From: Mycobacterium sp. PS03-16 | Lineage (GTDB): Bacteria > Actinomycetota > Actinomycetes > Mycobacteriales > Mycobacteriaceae | Direction: 5' to 3' | Length of the DNA stretch: 64,000 nt | NCBI RefSeq assembly: GCF_004570325.1 | Contig: NZ_SPQO01000003.1 | Span: 124,001 to 188,000 of the forward strand | In this document: positions 36,201 to 44,662 of the stretch, piece after piece | How the letters are laid out: each line of letters starts with the position of its first letter | Position numbering within the stretch: position 1 is the stretch's first letter | The notes under the pieces: model-generated | What the model was told of the DNA's origin: nothing | What the model saw: the letters and a program-made list of their open reading frames with translations, nothing else | The model's database searches: none | Translations under genes and position numbers: made by a program

Positions 36201-37316
36201 GTGGCCGAACCCTTCACCCGCGCGCGACCGGTCCCGGCGCCGCTGGTGCGCAACACGGTGCTGTCGGCGCCGACCTCGGAGAAGGAGGTGCGCCAATTCG
36301 GCTTCGACATCTCCGGACACGACGTCACGTACGCCGTCGGCGATGCGCTGGGCGTGTTCGCCCGTAACGATCCGCGGGTGGTGGACGCCTGGCTGGACGC
36401 CACCGGGCTGCGCGGTGAGCACGCCGTCGAGGTCGACGGCGAGCAGCGCTCCCTGCGCGATGCGCTGTCGACCAGCTACGACATTCGGCGCATCACCCCC
36501 AACCTGCTCGACTTCGTCGCCGAACACAGTCGGGACGCGCGGCACCTGCGGACCCGCACCGACAAATTGGAGAAGTGGCTGAGCCTCCGCGATGGTCTCG
36601 ACATCGTGCGCGAATTCGCCGTCCACGCCGATCCGCTGCAGTGGCAGGAGGTGCTGGTACGGCTGACCCCGCGCAGCTACTCGATCTCGTCGAGCCCGCT
36701 GGTCAGCCCGCACGAGGTGCAGCTCACCACCGCGGTGGTGCGCTACCGCGGCGCCGACGGCGGCAGCCGCGGGGGAGTGTGCTCGACCTTCCTCGCCGAC
36801 CGGGCCGCCAACGCGCCGGTACCGGTGTTCCTGCAGCGCTCACCGCACTTCCGCCCGCCCCAGCAGCCGGACACCCCGATGATCATGGTCGGCCCCGGCA
36901 CCGGGATCGCGCCGTTCCGCGGTTTCCTGCAGGAACGCCGCGCGCTCGGGCACACCGGCCGCAACTGGCTGTTCTTCGGCGACCGCCACCGCAGCGAGCA
37001 CTTCTACTACCGGGAGGACCTCGAGGACATGGTCGATGACGGGTTTCTCACCCGGCTGGATCTGGCCTTCTCGCGCGATCAGCGCCAACGCGTCTACGTG
37101 CAGCACAAGCTGGTCGACTACGGCGCCGAGGTGTGGCGGTGGCTCGACGACGGCGCCCACATCTACGTGTGCGGGGACGCCGCGCGGATGGCCCGCGACG
37201 TCGACGACGCGCTGACCACGGTCATCAGCACCCACGGCGGGATGTCCGACGACGCGGCGCGCGACTACAAGCGCGCCCTGGTGGCGGACAAGCGGTACGT
37301 GCGCGACGTCTACTGA
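33291..37316 (+). CDS. nasN: Assimilatory nitrate reductase fused to a flavoprotein reductase (NasN-like)
   Basis: It has 1341 residues. Residues about 1-720 are a molybdopterin (bis-MGD) oxidoreductase with an N-terminal 4Fe-4S motif CSYCGVGC plus CTKG and the likely Mo-ligand Cys in RLCMASAA (about 141). About 810-960 is a flavodoxin (FMN) domain (LVLWASQTGNAEEVA, GLGDRSYDRFCG). About 985-1341 is an FAD/NADPH reductase like sulfite reductase CysJ (RSYSISSSP, GPGTGIAPFRG, YVCGDAARMARDVD). Electrons could thus pass from NADPH to nitrate in one chain. The layout matches my recollection of M. smegmatis NasN. Divergent from nirBD, which would use its product. Confidence 0.9.
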   Translation: MAVTRTACSYCGVGCGIEVHTREDGGRPVIARVAGDRLHPTNAGRLCTKGATHAELMAADEGRLTSALLRPARGEEPVLLPVDDAIAEAGRRLRATVDEHGPDAVALYVSGQMSLESQYLATKLAKGFLRTKWMESNSRLCMASAATGYKQSLGADGPPGSYTDIDAANLFLVIGSNMADCHPILFLRMADRLKAGGELIVVDPRRTATADRADLFLQIRPGTDVALLNGLLHLLVDSGDIDEDFIAAHTEGWAAMPEFLTGYPPARVAELTGIAEADLRRAAGMIADAGDWMTLWAVGMNQSTHGTWNTNAICNLHLATGAICRPGAGPLSLTGQPNAMGGREMGYMGPGLPGQRSVFSAADRDFVEQAWGLAPGTIRTDVGPGAVDMFERMAAGEIKACWIICTNPVATMPNRKTTIAGLEAADLVLCQDTYRDTATTRYADVVLPATLWAEADAVMVNSDRTLTLLQQSVPPAGQARPDWQLICQIAEQLGYGEHFTYRDSAEIFDEIRTFSNPNTGFDLRGASYERLRQTPLQWPVPPSGQPGGGTERHPIRYLNDGVSQHDFVDAAGHRPRLAFPTPSRRAVFHPRPHMDAAELPDDDYPIILNTGRLQHQWHTMTKTGRVDKLTKLNPGPLVEIHPVDAVALGVTDGDTVELASRRGRAALPAVVTDRVRPGNCFVPFHWNDEHGEYLTVNALTNDAVDRDSLQPEFKVCAVRLRPIKPLGAPATHPLSSALGLEGTRTPTLTDDEKLYLAAFLNSVGERPAGVPMLPPHAPVRPAVRLWIDGALAGRYSRAEAAPAGSRATATGPLVLWASQTGNAEEVAGRVAEKLGGATLANMDDTALPDLSAARDVLVVTSTFGDGGPPDNGTDFWRRLEDADAPALDGVRYAVLGLGDRSYDRFCGHARSLDDRLAALGATRLRERIECEAHEADPQDRWADDVVALLDGAGESAPVHGGVTTLARPGTVAEPFTRARPVPAPLVRNTVLSAPTSEKEVRQFGFDISGHDVTYAVGDALGVFARNDPRVVDAWLDATGLRGEHAVEVDGEQRSLRDALSTSYDIRRITPNLLDFVAEHSRDARHLRTRTDKLEKWLSLRDGLDIVREFAVHADPLQWQEVLVRLTPRSYSISSSPLVSPHEVQLTTAVVRYRGADGGSRGGVCSTFLADRAANAPVPVFLQRSPHFRPPQQPDTPMIMVGPGTGIAPFRGFLQERRALGHTGRNWLFFGDRHRSEHFYYREDLEDMVDDGFLTRLDLAFSRDQRQRVYVQHKLVDYGAEVWRWLDDGAHIYVCGDAARMARDVDDALTTVISTHGGMSDDAARDYKRALVADKRYVRDVY

Positions 37317-37350
37317 CGGGCGGTCGGGAGCGAGACGTAGGCATTGAGCG

Positions 37351-37369
37351 TTAGGTAAGCCTCAGCTAA
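37351..37369 (+). promoter_or_regulatory. IdeR/DmdR iron box
   Basis: The 19-bp sequence TTAGGTAAGCCTCAGCTAA matches 15 of 19 positions of the mycobacterial iron-box consensus (TTAGGTTAGGCTAACCTAA). It lies 52 bases before the start of the downstream secreted-protein gene. IdeR with Fe2+ would repress, so the gene should be induced by iron limitation. Confidence 0.8.
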
Positions 37370-37420
37370 TCTGCGCGGGGCCGCTCTCGGCCATATTCGC
37401 TCGTCACTTCAGGAGAACCC

Positions 37421-38785
37421 GTGCAAGCAGCTCTTCGCGCCGACTCGAACCGCTTTTGGTCTGCGCCTTCCCTCCCCGCCTCGCGCGACAAGCGGCTCGT
37501 CGCGGCCGGTGTCGCCGTCGCCGGCGCGTTCGCTCTGACCCTGCATCCCGCGACGCCGACGCTTCAGGAGGTGTCGCAGCAGGCCGTCCACCTGCGGGCG
37601 CTGGAGAACCCGCTCACCGTGTGGCAGCAGACCCTCGCGGTTACGTTCGAGAACCTCGGCGCACGCGGCGGTGCCATCGCGACCGAGGGCTTCCCCGCCC
37701 TGCTGGAGGGGCTGTCGAGCCCGGTGCTGCAGGCCGAGCTCACCGACGCGTTCGGCGCGCTGCTCACCGACCCGGCGCCCGTGCTGACGGCGTTGTTCGA
37801 CCGACTGCCCGGCTGGGGTGAAGCCGTGGTGGGCGGGATCGGGGATTCCGCCACGGCGATCCCGGAGTACCTCGGTGGGTTCCCCGAGGTGCTGGCGACC
37901 GTGGTCGAGAACCTCGCCGCGGGTGAGTTCTTCCAGGCCTACTACGAATTCAACCTCTGGTCGATCTACGGTCTCGCGGCGGTCCGCCCGCTGCTGGCCC
38001 CGTTCGCGATCCCGGGGGAGTTCGCCCGCGACGTGCTGGGCGCCGAGGCCATCGGTGCCGTGTTCGACAATCTGCTGACCGGCCGGGCCGCCGGTGGCTA
38101 CGTCAACTCGCTGATCTCCCCGCAGGTCGCCGCGATCTTCCAGTTCACCGAGATCCTCGACTCCGTCCGGGCCTCGCTGGCCGACGGCGACTACGCCACG
38201 GCGGCCACCGACATCCTCAACATCCCGGCGAAGGTGACCGACGCCTTCTTCAACGGCATCGTCCCGCGGGAGTTCCCCGACGACTTCGTGGCGGGCGTGC
38301 TCACCGAGGGCGGCCCGATCGACCGGTTCTTCGTCGACATCCCCGAGCGCATCGCGGCGATCCTCGCGCCGGCTCCCGAGGTCGAGGAGTCGGTTGACGT
38401 CACCCTGGCGCGGGTGGCGTCCACCGACGTCACGCCGGCCGGCGAGCTGGTGACCGTCAACCTGGAGGACCCGGTGACCGAGGCGGACACCATTGCGGCC
38501 GAACACATTTCGGTGGACCGTGACGCGGCGCGTGCCGACGGGGCCGAGCCGGCCGGTGACCCTGCCACCACCGATCCCGAGAAGGAGCCGGCGACCGGCG
38601 CCGTGACCGAAGAGACCGACGAGACGGACGAGACCGACGAGTCGACCGAGACGGACGAGTCGACCGAGACCGCCGAGGCGACCGAAACCGAGCCGTCCGA
38701 AGAGGGCACCGACACCGACACCGATCAGACCGGCGGCGCGGACGACAGCGCGTCCGACAAGGGCGACTCCGGAGCCACCGAGTAA
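37421..38785 (+). CDS. Secreted or surface protein with acidic C-terminal tail, putatively iron-regulated
   Basis: It has 454 residues. A basic N-terminus is followed by one hydrophobic segment (about 27-44: LVAAGVAVAGAFALTLHPA), a signal peptide or anchor. The body (about 50-320) is helical with repeated motifs such as ENPLTVWQQTLAVTFENL, FPALLEGL and FPEVLATVVENLAAGEF, similar to the C-terminal parts of some mycobacterial PPE-like or surface proteins; no PE or PPE start is present. The tail (about 325-454) is very acidic with TDE/STET repeats. GTG start after AGGAG. An iron box upstream suggests a role under iron starvation. Followed by a strong hairpin. Confidence 0.7.
   Translation: MQAALRADSNRFWSAPSLPASRDKRLVAAGVAVAGAFALTLHPATPTLQEVSQQAVHLRALENPLTVWQQTLAVTFENLGARGGAIATEGFPALLEGLSSPVLQAELTDAFGALLTDPAPVLTALFDRLPGWGEAVVGGIGDSATAIPEYLGGFPEVLATVVENLAAGEFFQAYYEFNLWSIYGLAAVRPLLAPFAIPGEFARDVLGAEAIGAVFDNLLTGRAAGGYVNSLISPQVAAIFQFTEILDSVRASLADGDYATAATDILNIPAKVTDAFFNGIVPREFPDDFVAGVLTEGGPIDRFFVDIPERIAAILAPAPEVEESVDVTLARVASTDVTPAGELVTVNLEDPVTEADTIAAEHISVDRDAARADGAEPAGDPATTDPEKEPATGAVTEETDETDETDESTETDESTETAEATETEPSEEGTDTDTDQTGGADDSASDKGDSGATE
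38560..38760 (+). repeat. Low-complexity acidic coding repeat
   Basis: The DNA repeats GAC GAG ACC GAC GAG-type codons and a duplicated TCGACCGAGACGGACGAG-like unit, encoding Thr/Glu/Asp/Ser runs at the end of the iron-box gene. Such tails are often disordered and can vary in length between strains. Confidence 0.6.
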
Positions 38786-38803
38786 CCCGAAGCTGCGATG
38801 ACG

Positions 38804-38828
38804 ACGGCCCCCTCGGCGAGGGGGCCGT
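38804..38828 (+). terminator. Strong hairpin terminator after the iron-regulated gene
   Basis: An 11-bp perfect stem, ACGGCCCCCTC (38804-38814) with GAGGGGGCCGT (38818-38828), has a 3-base GGC loop and lies 18 bases after the stop. No long T-tract follows, which is normal for mycobacterial terminators. Confidence 0.75.
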
Positions 38829-38926
38829 TCGTCGTGGGTGCGGTCCGAGGATGTGAATCGTGGGCGGAAAACGGCGCGTGATCCCGCCAAAGCTCCACAC
38901 TCGCGGGTCGATCCTCATTCACCTTG

Positions 38927-39012
38927 TGTCCGAGGGGGGACTTGAACCCCCACGCCCGTTAATAGGGCACTAGCACCTCAAGCTAGCGCGTCTGCCATTC
39001 CGCCACTCGGAC
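38927..39012 (-). tRNA. tRNA-Leu (anticodon GAG)
   Basis: An 86-base class II tRNA on the minus strand. The 7-bp acceptor stem (GTCCGAG with CTCGGAC), the anticodon arm CTAGC-TTGAGGT-GCTAG with anticodon GAG, a long variable arm with CCC/GGG pairing and the T-arm GGGGGTTCAAGTCCCCC are all present. Discriminator base A; CCA is not encoded. It sits at the border between the accessory block and the conserved peptidase-pyrD region. Confidence 0.95.
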
Positions 39013-39088
39013 CTGACCCACGTCGCCGTGGGCAGCTAAGGCTATCGGATCAGGTAGCCCGAACCCAAACCCAGTGCCCCTGGTACGA

Positions 39089-40432
39089 ATGGACACTGTG
39101 AGCGCACCCGCCAATCCCGTGGACGAGGTGGTCGATCTCGTCAGCACCCTCATCCGGTTCGACACCTCCAACACCGGGGACCCCGCCACCACCAAGGGGG
39201 AGGGGGAGTGCGCCCGCTGGGTCGCCGCTCAGCTCGAAGAGGTCGGCTACACCTGCGAATACGTCGAGGCCGGCGCGCCCAACCGGGGCAACGTGTTCGC
39301 CCGGCTGGCCGGGGCCGACCCGAACCGCGGCACGCTGATGATCCACGGCCACCTCGACGTGGTCCCGGCCGAACCTGCCGACTGGAGCGTGCACCCGTTC
39401 TCCGGGGCCGTGCACGACGGCTACGTGTGGGGCCGCGGTGCGGTCGACATGAAGGACATGTGCGGGATGATGATCGCCGTCGCCCGGCACTTCAAACGGG
39501 CCGGCATCGTCCCGCCGCGCGACCTGCTGTTCGCGTTCGTCTCCGACGAGGAGCACGGCGGCACCTACGGCGCCAACTGGCTGGTGGACAACCGGCCCGA
39601 CCTGTTCGAGGGCGTCACCGAGGCGATCGGCGAGGTCGGCGGGTTCTCGCTGACGGTGCCGCGCCGCGACGGCGGGGAACGCCGGCTGTACCTGATCGAG
39701 ACCGCGGAGAAGGGCCTGTCCTGGATGCGGCTCACCGCCCGCGGCCGCGCCGGCCACGGGTCGATGGTGCACGACGACAACGCGGTCACCGCCGTCGCCG
39801 AAGCCGTCGCCAAACTGGGCCGCCATCGGTTCCCGCTGGTGCTGTCCGACACCGTCGAACAGTTCCTCACCGCGGTCGCCGAGGAAACCGGGTACACGTT
39901 CGACGTGAACTCGCCGGACATCGAGGGCACGATCGCCAAGTTGGGCGGTATCGCCCGCATCGTCGGCGCCACGCTGCGCGACACCGCCAACCCGACGATG
40001 CTCAAGGCCGGCTACAAGGCCAACGTGATCCCGCAGACCGCCGAGGCGATGGTGGACTGCCGGGTGCTGCCCGGCCGCAAGGCGGCATTCGAACGCGAGG
40101 TCGACGCGCTGATCGGTCCCGACGTGATCCGCAGTTGGGAACGCGACCTGCCGTCGTATGAGACCACCTTCGACGGCGACCTCGTCGACCAGATGAACGC
40201 CTCGCTGCTGGCGGTCGACCCGGACGCGCGCACGGTGCCCTACATGCTCTCCGGCGGCACCGACGCGAAGTCCTTCCAGCGGTTGGGGATTCGCTGCTTC
40301 GGGTTCATCCCGCTGCGGCTGCCGCCCGACCTGGACTTCGCCGCTCTGTTCCACGGTATCGACGAGCGCGTGCCCGTCGACGCCCTCGAGTTCGGCGCGC
40401 AGGTCCTGCAACACTTCCTCGAGAACTGCTGA
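39089..40432 (+). CDS. M20 family metallopeptidase / amidohydrolase
   Basis: It has 447 residues. Zinc-site motifs are present: HGHLDVVP (about 88-95), GRGAVDMKD, the catalytic and metal acidic pair SDEEHGG (about 156-162), and a C-terminal His in FHGID. The dimerisation domain lies at about 205-330. It hydrolyses peptides or N-acyl amino acids; exact substrate unknown. No signal peptide, so cytoplasmic. Start ATG 39089; a GTG nine bases later is an alternative. Corresponds to the gene next to tRNA-Leu in M. tuberculosis (Rv2141c, from memory). Confidence 0.88.
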   Translation: MDTVSAPANPVDEVVDLVSTLIRFDTSNTGDPATTKGEGECARWVAAQLEEVGYTCEYVEAGAPNRGNVFARLAGADPNRGTLMIHGHLDVVPAEPADWSVHPFSGAVHDGYVWGRGAVDMKDMCGMMIAVARHFKRAGIVPPRDLLFAFVSDEEHGGTYGANWLVDNRPDLFEGVTEAIGEVGGFSLTVPRRDGGERRLYLIETAEKGLSWMRLTARGRAGHGSMVHDDNAVTAVAEAVAKLGRHRFPLVLSDTVEQFLTAVAEETGYTFDVNSPDIEGTIAKLGGIARIVGATLRDTANPTMLKAGYKANVIPQTAEAMVDCRVLPGRKAAFEREVDALIGPDVIRSWERDLPSYETTFDGDLVDQMNASLLAVDPDARTVPYMLSGGTDAKSFQRLGIRCFGFIPLRLPPDLDFAALFHGIDERVPVDALEFGAQVLQHFLENC

Positions 40433-40462
40433 CCCACCGATTCACCGACGCGAAAGGACACC

Positions 40463-40999
40463 ATGGCTTTTCCGTACAACCCCTATGAGTTCCTGCCCCA
40501 GCTGCCGACGTTCGACCTGACCTCCGAGACGGTCACCGACGGGCAGCCGATTCCCGACGACATGGTCAGCGGCCTCATGGGCGCCGGTGGCTCCGATGTC
40601 TCACCGCAGTTGTCGTGGTCGGGCTTCCCCGAAGAGACCCGCAGCTTCGCGGTCACCGTCTACGACCCGGACGCCCCCACCGGCTCGGGCTTCTGGCACT
40701 GGGCGGTGTTCAACCTCCCGGCCACGGTCACCGACCTGCCCGCCGGCGTCGGAGACGGCAGCAGCAAGGGGTTCCCGGGTGACGCGGTGACGCTGCGCAA
40801 CGACGCGGGCATGGCGCGCTTCGTCGGCGCCGCACCCCCGCCCGGGCACGGCCCGCACCGCTACATCATCGCCGTGCACGCCGTCGACGTGGAGAAGCTG
40901 GAGATCCCCGAGGACGCCACCCCGGCGTACCTCGGCTTCAACCTGTTCAGCCACGCGATCGCGCGCGCCATCATCCACGGCACGCACGAGCAGAGCTAG
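40463..40999 (+). CDS. YbhB/YbcL (PEBP, Raf-kinase-inhibitor-like) protein
   Basis: It has 178 residues. The phosphatidylethanolamine-binding-protein signature is complete: [34 protein letters not shown], then [17 protein letters not shown]. Mycobacterial members (Rv2140c, TB18.6) bind small ligands; a specific biological role is not settled. AAAGGA ribosome-binding site. Ends in the tetramer CTAG shared with the pyrD stop on the other strand. Confidence 0.92.
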   Translation: MAFPYNPYEFLPQLPTFDLTSETVTDGQPIPDDMVSGLMGAGGSDVSPQLSWSGFPEETRSFAVTVYDPDAPTGSGFWHWAVFNLPATVTDLPAGVGDGSSKGFPGDAVTLRNDAGMARFVGAAPPPGHGPHRYIIAVHAVDVEKLEIPEDATPAYLGFNLFSHAIARAIIHGTHEQS

Positions 41000-42066
41000 C
41001 GGACGGCCGACCCGACCGCCTCGGTGAGGGAGTCGAACCCGCCGTCGTGCAGGCGGCGGGCCAGGCCGTCGTGGATCTCGCTGGCCCACAGGCCGCCGCC
41101 GTAGACGAAGCCGGTGTACCCCTGCAGCAGTGAGGCGCCCGCGGTGATGCGCTGCCAGGCGTCGTCGGCGGTCTCGATCCCGCCGACGCTGATCAACACC
41201 AGGCGGTCGCCGACCCGGCGGTACAGCCGGCGCAGCACCCCCAGGGACCGCGCCGCCACCGGCGCACCGGAGATGCCGCCGGGGCCCAGGTCGGCCACCC
41301 CCGGGGTGGCCAACCCGTCGCGGGAGATCGTCGTGTTGGTCGCCACGATCCCGGCCAGGCCCAGCTCGACCGCGAGATCGGCGACCGCGTCGATGTCGGG
41401 GTCGGACAGGTCCGGCGCGATCTTGACCAGCACCGGCGTCGACGTCTGCGCCCGCACCGCGGACAGGATGGGCCGCAGTGACTCGACAGCCTGCAGATCC
41501 CGCAGGCCCGGGGTGTTCGGCGAGCTGACGTTGACCACCACGAACGCGGCCAGCGGCCCGAGCAACCGGGCACTGGCGGCGTAGTCGTCGACGGCCCGCT
41601 CGGCCGGGGTGGTCTTGGTCTTGCCGATGTTCACGCCGATCGGCGCGTCGCCGGCCGCGTGCCGGGTCAGCCGCTGCGCCAGCGCGGCGGCGCCGTGGTT
41701 GTTGAAACCCATGCGGTTGAGCAGCGCCCGGTCGGCGGGCAGCCGGAACAGCCGCGGCTGCGGATTGCCCGGCTGCGGCTGGGCGGTCACGGTGCCGATC
41801 TCGGCGTAGCCGAAGCCCAGCGCCGGCCACACGTCCAGCCCGCGGCCGTCCTTGTCGAAACCGGCGGCCAGCCCCAGCGGACCCGGGAAGCGCACCCCGA
41901 ACACGGTGCTGGCGAGCACGGGGTCCTGGGGCCCCAGCCGGCGGGCCAGGGCGTGGCGCAGCGGTGGCGGCGCGGCGGCCGCCCGCAGCGCGGCGAACAC
42001 CCACGTGTGGATGCGCTCGGGGTCGACCAGGAACAGCACCCGCCGCAGCGCGCGGTACCCGCTCAC
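40996..42066 (-). CDS. pyrD: Dihydroorotate dehydrogenase (quinone), class 2
   Basis: Membrane-associated FMN enzyme of pyrimidine synthesis that passes electrons to quinone. It has 356 residues with the N-terminal quinone-binding helices of class 2, [19 protein letters not shown], the catalytic Ser in [11 protein letters not shown], and the FMN-phosphate site [12 protein letters not shown] then [12 protein letters not shown] start overlaps the upstream gene (GTGA). Confidence 0.95.
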   Translation of the reverse strand: MSGYRALRRVLFLVDPERIHTWVFAALRAAAAPPPLRHALARRLGPQDPVLASTVFGVRFPGPLGLAAGFDKDGRGLDVWPALGFGYAEIGTVTAQPQPGNPQPRLFRLPADRALLNRMGFNNHGAAALAQRLTRHAAGDAPIGVNIGKTKTTPAERAVDDYAASARLLGPLAAFVVVNVSSPNTPGLRDLQAVESLRPILSAVRAQTSTPVLVKIAPDLSDPDIDAVADLAVELGLAGIVATNTTISRDGLATPGVADLGPGGISGAPVAARSLGVLRRLYRRVGDRLVLISVGGIETADDAWQRITAGASLLQGYTGFVYGGGLWASEIHDGLARRLHDGGFDSLTEAVGSAVR

Positions 42067-42314
42067 TGGCCGGGTTGCTCCATCGCCCTTGTGGTCTTGC
42101 GGCGGCGCAACAGCACCCGCCGGCTGCCGTCGGTGTAGGCGCGCACCCGCGTCAGCTCCCAGCCGCGGTACTCCGCCTCGATGGACAGCCGGATGGAGGC
42201 GCTGATGCGGGTGACGTCGGGCGGCAGCCGCAACGGCACCCACTCCCATTCGTCGGAGTCCTCCGACACCACCTTGTCCCAGGCCGCGGGCATGCGCCCG
42301 CGCATCGCCGTCAT
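42063..42314 (-). CDS. Small conserved protein, DUF5703-like
   Basis: It has 83 residues, soluble, with many aromatic and charged residues ([40 protein letters not shown]). The pattern fits the DUF5703 family of actinobacteria as I remember it; function unknown. ATG 42314 overlaps the preceding lipoprotein stop (ATGA) and its own stop overlaps the pyrD start (GTGA), so it links the two genes in one operon. Confidence 0.75.
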   Translation of the reverse strand: MTAMRGRMPAAWDKVVSEDSDEWEWVPLRLPPDVTRISASIRLSIEAEYRGWELTRVRAYTDGSRRVLLRRRKTTRAMEQPGQ

Positions 42315-43345
42315 CGCCGCACCGCCGCGTCCGGGATCGCCTGCACACCCGCTCCTGAACCTGACACCACATACAGCGTGCCAGACGCATCGTCGTAGGC
42401 CAGGACATTCGGTTGCTGCACGGTTCGGTGGCGCACCTTCTCGACGGGGATACCGGTGGCGAGATCGTAGCCAATCACGGTGTTCGACGCCGTCTGCGAA
42501 ACCCAGGCCAGCCGCTCGGAGCCGGCCAGCCCGTACGGCGCGTCGGGCACCGGATAGCGCTGCCGCATGATCAACGGGTCGACGCCGAACACCAGCAGTT
42601 CGTCGCCGCGGGTGTCGGCGACGAGCACGCGCCCGGCCGGGTCGACCGTCATCGTGGTGGCGCCCTCACCCGCCCGCAGCGCCTGGCCCGCGCCGGACCC
42701 GTCGGCGTCGACGGTCGTCACCGAGGTCTGCCCGCGGTCCAGCACGACCGTGGTGTCACCGCGCGAGACCAGGGCGTCGACCCGGGCGAAAAGGGGTAGC
42801 CGCGCGCCCACCCCGGTCTCGGAGTCCAGGGTCAGCACGGCGCCGTCGGCGGTGCCGAGCACCAGCCGGCCGTCGTCGTGCCGGGTGATCGCGGAGAAGT
42901 CGGTGTCGCGCTGTCCCTCGACCTCGACGAATTCGACCCGCTCGGCGGTCACGCCGGCGCGGAAGTAGCCGCCGCGCGTCGACAGGTACAGCGTGCCGTC
43001 ACCGTCGGTGGCCATCCCGGTGGCCGGTGCCGGGGTCAGCAGGGTGCGCGGCCGCTCGGCCGGCGCGAACACCGTCACCGCCGATTGGCCCTGCGGGCCC
43101 GGGCCGAGCACCACGAGTGCGCCGCCGGCCGGGTCGACCAGCGCCGTCTGGGCGCCGGCGGCCAATGGTCGGACCGTGCCGGGCGGCGCGCCGGTCACCG
43201 GCGGGGACGCCGCCGCCTGCGCGGGTTCGATGGTGGCCGGGGGCGGGTCGACCGGATTCTGCGAGCAGCCGGCCACGGCGGCGATCGCCAGCGCTGCGAC
43301 GGTGGTCACAAGGCGCCTACGCCAGGGGTTTGCATGCAACTGCAA
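42311..43345 (-). CDS. Lipoprotein with beta-propeller-like repeats (LppL-like)
   Basis: It has 344 residues. Lipoprotein signal with lipobox VAGC (about 24-27), then a Pro/Ala-rich linker and a body of repeated [18 protein letters not shown] segments typical of NHL/beta-propeller proteins. Position before pyrD matches M. tuberculosis LppL (Rv2138, from memory). Function unknown, extracytoplasmic. Start TTG 43345 or TTG 43339; no better start exists in frame. Confidence 0.78.
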   Translation of the reverse strand: MQLHANPWRRRLVTTVAALAIAAVAGCSQNPVDPPPATIEPAQAAASPPVTGAPPGTVRPLAAGAQTALVDPAGGALVVLGPGPQGQSAVTVFAPAERPRTLLTPAPATGMATDGDGTLYLSTRGGYFRAGVTAERVEFVEVEGQRDTDFSAITRHDDGRLVLGTADGAVLTLDSETGVGARLPLFARVDALVSRGDTTVVLDRGQTSVTTVDADGSGAGQALRAGEGATTMTVDPAGRVLVADTRGDELLVFGVDPLIMRQRYPVPDAPYGLAGSERLAWVSQTASNTVIGYDLATGIPVEKVRHRTVQQPNVLAYDDASGTLYVVSGSGAGVQAIPDAAVRR

Positions 43346-43479
43346 CGGGTAGCTCTCGCTTCGTGCGTTCGTTTGTCGACACCGGTCGCGGGTCGAAGGG
43401 TCAGTCTAGGCAGGAATTGGACCGACCAATTCCGCCCGTCCGCCGGACAGGTGTCCATAAGAGAAGCTATGGTGCGACT

Positions 43480-43785
43480 ATGACGCTGGCCACAGACCGG
43501 GACAGCACCGAATTCGTCATCGAGGACATCTCCACCGGCGTCCACGCCAGCGGCTTCGGCCAGGTGGGCGACGGACGCAGCTTCTCGTTCCACATCGAGC
43601 GCCAGCAGCTGGTCGTCGAGATCTACCGGCCGCGGCTGACCCGCCCGGTGCCCGACGCCGACGACGTGGTGGCCGCGACCACCCGCAAGCTCACCGACAT
43701 CGACCTCAGCGACGAGCGCAGCCTCGCCGCCGCCGTGCGCGATGCGGTCGCCGCCGCGCAACCGGTGCCGCGCCCCGGACGCTGA
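43480..43785 (+). CDS. Conserved hypothetical protein upstream of uppP
   Basis: It has 101 residues, soluble, with a beta-rich N-terminus ([29 protein letters not shown]) and a helical C-terminus. No named domain recognised. It stands divergent from the LppL-like gene and 46 bases before uppP, as a conserved small gene does in other mycobacteria (Rv2137c, from memory). Confidence 0.7.
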   Translation: MTLATDRDSTEFVIEDISTGVHASGFGQVGDGRSFSFHIERQQLVVEIYRPRLTRPVPDADDVVAATTRKLTDIDLSDERSLAAAVRDAVAAAQPVPRPGR

Positions 43786-43831
43786 CTTCCACCCTCACGG
43801 TACGGTCGTCGGCGTGATCGACGCGCCGGCC

Positions 43832-44662
43832 ATGTCGTGGTTGCAGGTCATCGTCCTGGCCATCGTGCAGGGCCTCACCGAATTCCTGCCCGTCTCCTCG
43901 TCCGGCCACCTGGCCATCGTGTCGCGGGTCTTCTTCGACGATGACGCCGGCGCCTCCTTCACCGCGGTCACCCAGCTGGGCACCGAAGCCGCCGTGCTGC
44001 TGTACTTCGCCCGCGACATCGGCCGCATCGTGCGGGCCTGGTTCGGCGGCCTGCGCGACCCGCAGCGCCGCGACGCCGACTACCGCCTCGGCTGGTACGT
44101 GATCATCGGCACCATCCCGATCAGCGTCGTCGGCCTGTTGCTCAAAGACGAGATCCGCACCGCCGCGCGCAACCTGTGGGCGATCGCGATCGCGCTGATC
44201 GTGTTCTCCGCGGTGATCGCCGCCGCCGAATACCTCGGCAGGCAGACCCGCCACGTCGAGCAGCTCACGTGGCGCGACAGCGTCATCGTCGGATTCGCCC
44301 AGTGCCTGGCGCTGCTGCCCGGGGTGTCGCGATCGGGCGCGACCATCAGCGCCGGGCTGTTCCTCGGCCTGGACCGCGAGCTCGCCGCCCGGTTCGGGTT
44401 TCTGCTCGCGATCCCCGCGGTGTTCGCCTCCGGTCTGTTCTCCCTGCCCGACGCGTTCGCCCCGGTCGGGGAGGGCATGAGCGCCACCGGGCCGCAACTG
44501 CTGCTGGCGACCGTGATCGCCTTCGTGGTGGGGTACGCGGCGGTGGCGTGGTTCCTGCGCTTCCTGGTCCGCCACAGCATGTACTGGTTCGTCGGCTACC
44601 GCGTGGTGTTGGGTGTGGTGGTGTTGATTCTGCTGTCCGCCGGGGTGGTGGCCGCCCAGTGA
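43832..44662 (+). CDS. uppP: Undecaprenyl-diphosphatase UppP (BacA)
   Basis: Membrane phosphatase that regenerates undecaprenyl (decaprenyl) phosphate, the lipid carrier for peptidoglycan and arabinogalactan. It has 276 residues with about 8 helices. Catalytic regions [14 protein letters not shown] (about 13-26) and [10 protein letters not shown] (about 166-175) are intact. ATG 43832 gives the same length as the M. tuberculosis protein; a GTG six codons upstream is the alternative. Stop overlaps the next gene (GTGA). Confidence 0.93.
   Translation: MSWLQVIVLAIVQGLTEFLPVSSSGHLAIVSRVFFDDDAGASFTAVTQLGTEAAVLLYFARDIGRIVRAWFGGLRDPQRRDADYRLGWYVIIGTIPISVVGLLLKDEIRTAARNLWAIAIALIVFSAVIAAAEYLGRQTRHVEQLTWRDSVIVGFAQCLALLPGVSRSGATISAGLFLGLDRELAARFGFLLAIPAVFASGLFSLPDAFAPVGEGMSATGPQLLLATVIAFVVGYAAVAWFLRFLVRHSMYWFVGYRVVLGVVVLILLSAGVVAAQ

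Noticed and set aside
37421..38785. PE or PPE family protein
   Set aside because: The N-terminus has neither the PE nor the PPE motif; only the body resembles tails of such proteins.
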